Below are positions 31,857 through 33,686 of a stretch of DNA of 33,686 nucleotides, one piece after another. The stretch covers positions 7,100,823 through 7,134,508 of the forward strand of contig NZ_CP150484.1 of assembly GCF_037997115.1 (NCBI RefSeq), given 5' to 3'. The DNA comes from Amycolatopsis coloradensis. Lineage in GTDB: Bacteria > Actinomycetota > Actinomycetes > Mycobacteriales > Pseudonocardiaceae. Positions within the stretch are counted from its first letter, which is position 1. Every line of letters starts with the position of its first letter. Below the pieces are notes generated by a model, which did not search any database, had not been told where the DNA came from, and saw only the letters and a program-made list of their open reading frames with translations. The position numbers were made by a program, and so were the translations under genes.

Positions 31857-32344
31857 AGATCGCGATCGCCGTGTTCGCCGCGGCCTGCGCGTTCGCGGGA
31901 TGGGCCGGGTACACCTGGTTCACCGCGACGGGTTCCGAGGCCGTGTCCTACGGCAACTCGCGCGACGAAGCGCTGAAGTCCGGGCGTGAACTCGTCGCCC
32001 GGCTCACGAGCCTCGACCACCACCGCGTCGACCAGGGCATCGCCGACTGGCTCGCCGCGTCCACCGGCCCGCTGCGCGAGCAGCTGGGCAAGGCCGACGA
32101 CGCGACGAAACGGACGCTCACCCAGGACGCGACCGTCTCGACGGGCAAGGTGCTCGACGCGGCGATCAGCGAACTCGACGACCACGCGGGAACGGCCAAG
32201 ATGCTGGCGTCGGTGGAGATCACGATGGCGAAGGAGGGCGCGGCGCCGACGACGAAGCGCAACCGGTTCGCCGCCGGGCTGACCAGGACGGACGAGGGCT
32301 GGAAGCTCAGCGCGCTCGACCAGCTGCCGGTGGGTGCGCGATGA
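31841..32344 (+). CDS. Mce-associated membrane protein 1
   Basis: A 167-residue protein with one N-terminal TM helix (IAIAVFAAACAFAGWAGYTWF). A soluble outer domain follows with SYGNSRDEALKSGRELVARLTSLDHHRVDQGIADWLAASTG, the fold and wording of Mas (Mce-associated) proteins. These stabilise or assist the Mce complex. The start is GTG 31841 with AGGAG at 31831-31835, inside the end of mceF. The longer frame to 31625 is a shadow of mceF. It overlaps the next gene by four bases. Confidence 0.88.
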   Translation: MAAQLKIAIAVFAAACAFAGWAGYTWFTATGSEAVSYGNSRDEALKSGRELVARLTSLDHHRVDQGIADWLAASTGPLREQLGKADDATKRTLTQDATVSTGKVLDAAISELDDHAGTAKMLASVEITMAKEGAAPTTKRNRFAAGLTRTDEGWKLSALDQLPVGAR

Positions 32345-32907
32345 CCGCCACGGCCGACACCGAGACCGAGGTCGTCGCAGAAGAGGTCACCCAGACGCCA
32401 GCACGCCGGTCGAAGGTGCCGTTGATCCTGTTCGTCGCGGCGGCCGTGCTGGTGGCGGCCGGGGTGTGGTTCACGCTGGAGGCGAGGTCGATCTCGGCGG
32501 CGCCGTCGGCGGTCAACACCGCGCTCACCGACGTCGGCGCGACGGCCGAGGTGAACTCCGCGGTGACCGTGGCGCTCGACAAGATCTTCTCCTATTCCTA
32601 CGACCGGACCGACGCCACCGAAAAGGCGGCCGCGTCGGTGCTCAGAGGCAAGGCACTGGAGTCCTACAACCAGTTGTTCGCCCAGGTCAGGGAAAAGGCT
32701 CCGGCACAGAAACTCGTTCTCACCACCCGCGTCTCCTCATCCGCCGTCCAGGAACTCGGCGACGGTAAAGCGAGGCTGCTGGTATTCCTCGATCAAGCGG
32801 CCACCCGGGCCGACAACAATTCTTCGACAGCGGCCGCGGCACAGCTTTCGATCACCGCGGAACGTGAAGGCGACAACTGGGTCATCACCGATCTCGTCCC
32901 CCGGTGA
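32341..32907 (+). CDS. Mce-associated membrane protein 2
   Basis: A 188-residue protein. Residues 1-24 form an acidic/basic cytoplasmic tail, and the TM helix is VPLILFVAAAVLVAAGVWFTL. The outer domain (AVNTALTDVGATAEVNSAVTVALDKIFSYSYD ... NWVITDLVP) resembles other Mas proteins with an NTF2-like fold. It is the last gene of the ten-gene mce operon, overlapping its neighbour by four bases. Confidence 0.85.
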   Translation: MTATADTETEVVAEEVTQTPARRSKVPLILFVAAAVLVAAGVWFTLEARSISAAPSAVNTALTDVGATAEVNSAVTVALDKIFSYSYDRTDATEKAAASVLRGKALESYNQLFAQVREKAPAQKLVLTTRVSSSAVQELGDGKARLLVFLDQAATRADNNSSTAAAAQLSITAEREGDNWVITDLVPR

Positions 32908-32957
32908 TCCCTCATTCGTCCGCTTTGTAAACCAGGAGAGAAAACGAGGAGAAAACC

Positions 32958-33617
32958 ATGTTCGGTCGAACGCGCCCTAAAACAGCCCGTCGCCGTCTCG
33001 GCACGGTCGTCGCGCTCACGTCCGCGCTCGCCGTGGCGGGCAGCCTCGCCGCGACCCCGGCCCTGGCGGACGATCCGGTGGAGATCCCGGTGTCCTACAC
33101 CGTCACCGGGAAGACCACGGTGAAGAAGACCGGCGGCACCCTCGATCTCGGCCCCGGCCAGCTCGACGGCGCCCTGGTCATCGACGGTGACAACGTCGGC
33201 ATCCGCGGAAACCTTTCCCTGCCGCCCTCGACGGCGAACATCTCGCTGGTCTCGGGTGTCTTCAAGATCAAGGCCCGCGTGCGGATCGAGCCGACCGGCC
33301 CGGTCACCGGCACGCTCGCCAACGGCGACCTGACCACCCACTCGCAGGCGAACATGCTGATCGACAACATCGTGGTCGGCCTGTTCTGGCCGGTCATCCC
33401 GCTCCCGACGGTGCCGAACGCCTGCAAGACCGTCAAACCGCTCGACCTGACCCTGGTCTCGAAGAACGTCGACCTGTTCGCGCCGACCATCCCGTCTTCG
33501 GGGACGTTCACCATCCCCGAGTTCAAGGACTGCTTCATCAACGACCTCGCGCTGGGGGCGTTGATCTCCGGTCCCGACAACACGATCGACCTGAGCATGA
33601 AGTCCAACCTGTCCTGA
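32958..33617 (+). CDS. Secreted beta-rich protein of unknown family, mce-linked
   Basis: A 219-residue exported protein with a signal peptide (RRLGTVVALTSALAVAGSL, cleaved near ALA-DDP at about residue 38). The mature part has no recognisable catalytic motif. It alternates short hydrophobic and polar runs (VSYTVTGKTTVKK, DGALVIDGDNVGIRGNLSL, FKIKARVRIEPTGPVTGTL), which suggests beta-sheet. One Cys pair (NACKTV, KDCFIND) may form a disulphide. A GAGGAG site lies just before the ATG. It follows the mce operon by 50 nt on the same strand and is followed by a strong hairpin. It may be part of the transcript and bind or deliver lipid, but that is inferred from position only. Confidence 0.8.
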   Translation: MFGRTRPKTARRRLGTVVALTSALAVAGSLAATPALADDPVEIPVSYTVTGKTTVKKTGGTLDLGPGQLDGALVIDGDNVGIRGNLSLPPSTANISLVSGVFKIKARVRIEPTGPVTGTLANGDLTTHSQANMLIDNIVVGLFWPVIPLPTVPNACKTVKPLDLTLVSKNVDLFAPTIPSSGTFTIPEFKDCFINDLALGALISGPDNTIDLSMKSNLS

Positions 33618-33637
33618 CACCCGTCGGGCCTGCAGTC

Positions 33638-33686
33638 CGTGAAGGCCTCCTTCCCTACCTTCAGGGTAGGCAAGGAGGCCTTCACG
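33638..33686 (+). terminator. Terminator-like hairpin ending the mce region
   Basis: Positions 33638-33659 pair with 33665-33686 over 22 positions with one mismatch and a five-base loop (arm begins CGTGAAGGCCTCCTTCCCTA). It starts about 20 nt after the stop of the secreted protein. It is closely related to the hairpin at 23341-23387 and to the 51-nt repeats near 11.3 kb. The right arm reaches the window end. Confidence 0.75.

Overview
The window is high-GC DNA with GTG starts, tightly overlapping operons and a gene set typical of mycelial or coryneform actinomycetes: a complete mce operon, SepIVA, a HelR-type helicase, PadR/HAAS and GntR/ABC pairs, and the rsmD-coaD ... rpmF-rnc-mutM housekeeping block. 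The combination suggests a Pseudonocardiales chromosome, plausibly Amycolatopsis or a relative. That is an inference from gene content; no marker gene here fixes the species.

Layout. 1-280: a degraded C-terminal remnant of an archaeal-type aspartyl-tRNA synthetase between two long perfect hairpins. 277-1868 (minus): a PadR regulator and a HAAS-domain membrane protein. 2004-4332 (plus): GntR regulator, ABC ATPase, permease and a DoxX-like protein. 4333-4669: an intergenic repeat element. 4670-6855 (minus): a three-gene cassette of XRE regulator, HExxH metallopeptidase and seven-TM protein. 6923-10937 (minus): mutM, a secreted PL6-type polysaccharide lyase, rnc, rpmF and a DUF177/YceD protein. 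10938-11732: a repeat-rich intergenic stretch. 11733-15822 (minus): sepIVA, a membrane-anchored probable anti-sigma partner, an ECF sigma factor whose ribosome-binding site lies in a long hairpin, a secreted tandem RNase Sa-like protein, coaD and rsmD. 15945-18059 (plus): HelR/HelD-like helicase. 18351-22166 (minus): a giant HTH-nSTAND1-TM-WD40 protein. 22331-23326 (plus): an LLM flavin oxidoreductase. 23728-32907 (plus): a ten-gene mce lipid-import operon (two YrbE permeases, MceA-F, two Mce-associated proteins). 32958-33617: a secreted protein of unknown family that follows the operon.

How the parts work together. The mce block should build a cell-envelope-spanning lipid importer; its ATPase (MceG/Mkl) is not in this window. 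The minus-strand housekeeping genes serve translation, rRNA processing, CoA synthesis and DNA repair, and are interspersed with lineage-specific secreted enzymes.

The most interesting items are: (i) a secreted protein with one RNase Sa domain that keeps all catalytic residues and a second copy that has lost the general base and general acid but keeps the guanine-recognition motif; (ii) an 18-bp hairpin that sequesters the start region of the ECF sigma gene; (iii) the XRE/metallopeptidase/7-TM cassette; (iv) the 1271-aa nSTAND1-WD40 protein with an N-terminal HTH; (v) at least two families of dispersed intergenic repeats, including a 51-nt unit present three times within 570 bp and a roughly 190-nt hairpin-cored element present twice; (vi) the uncharacterised secreted protein behind mce.
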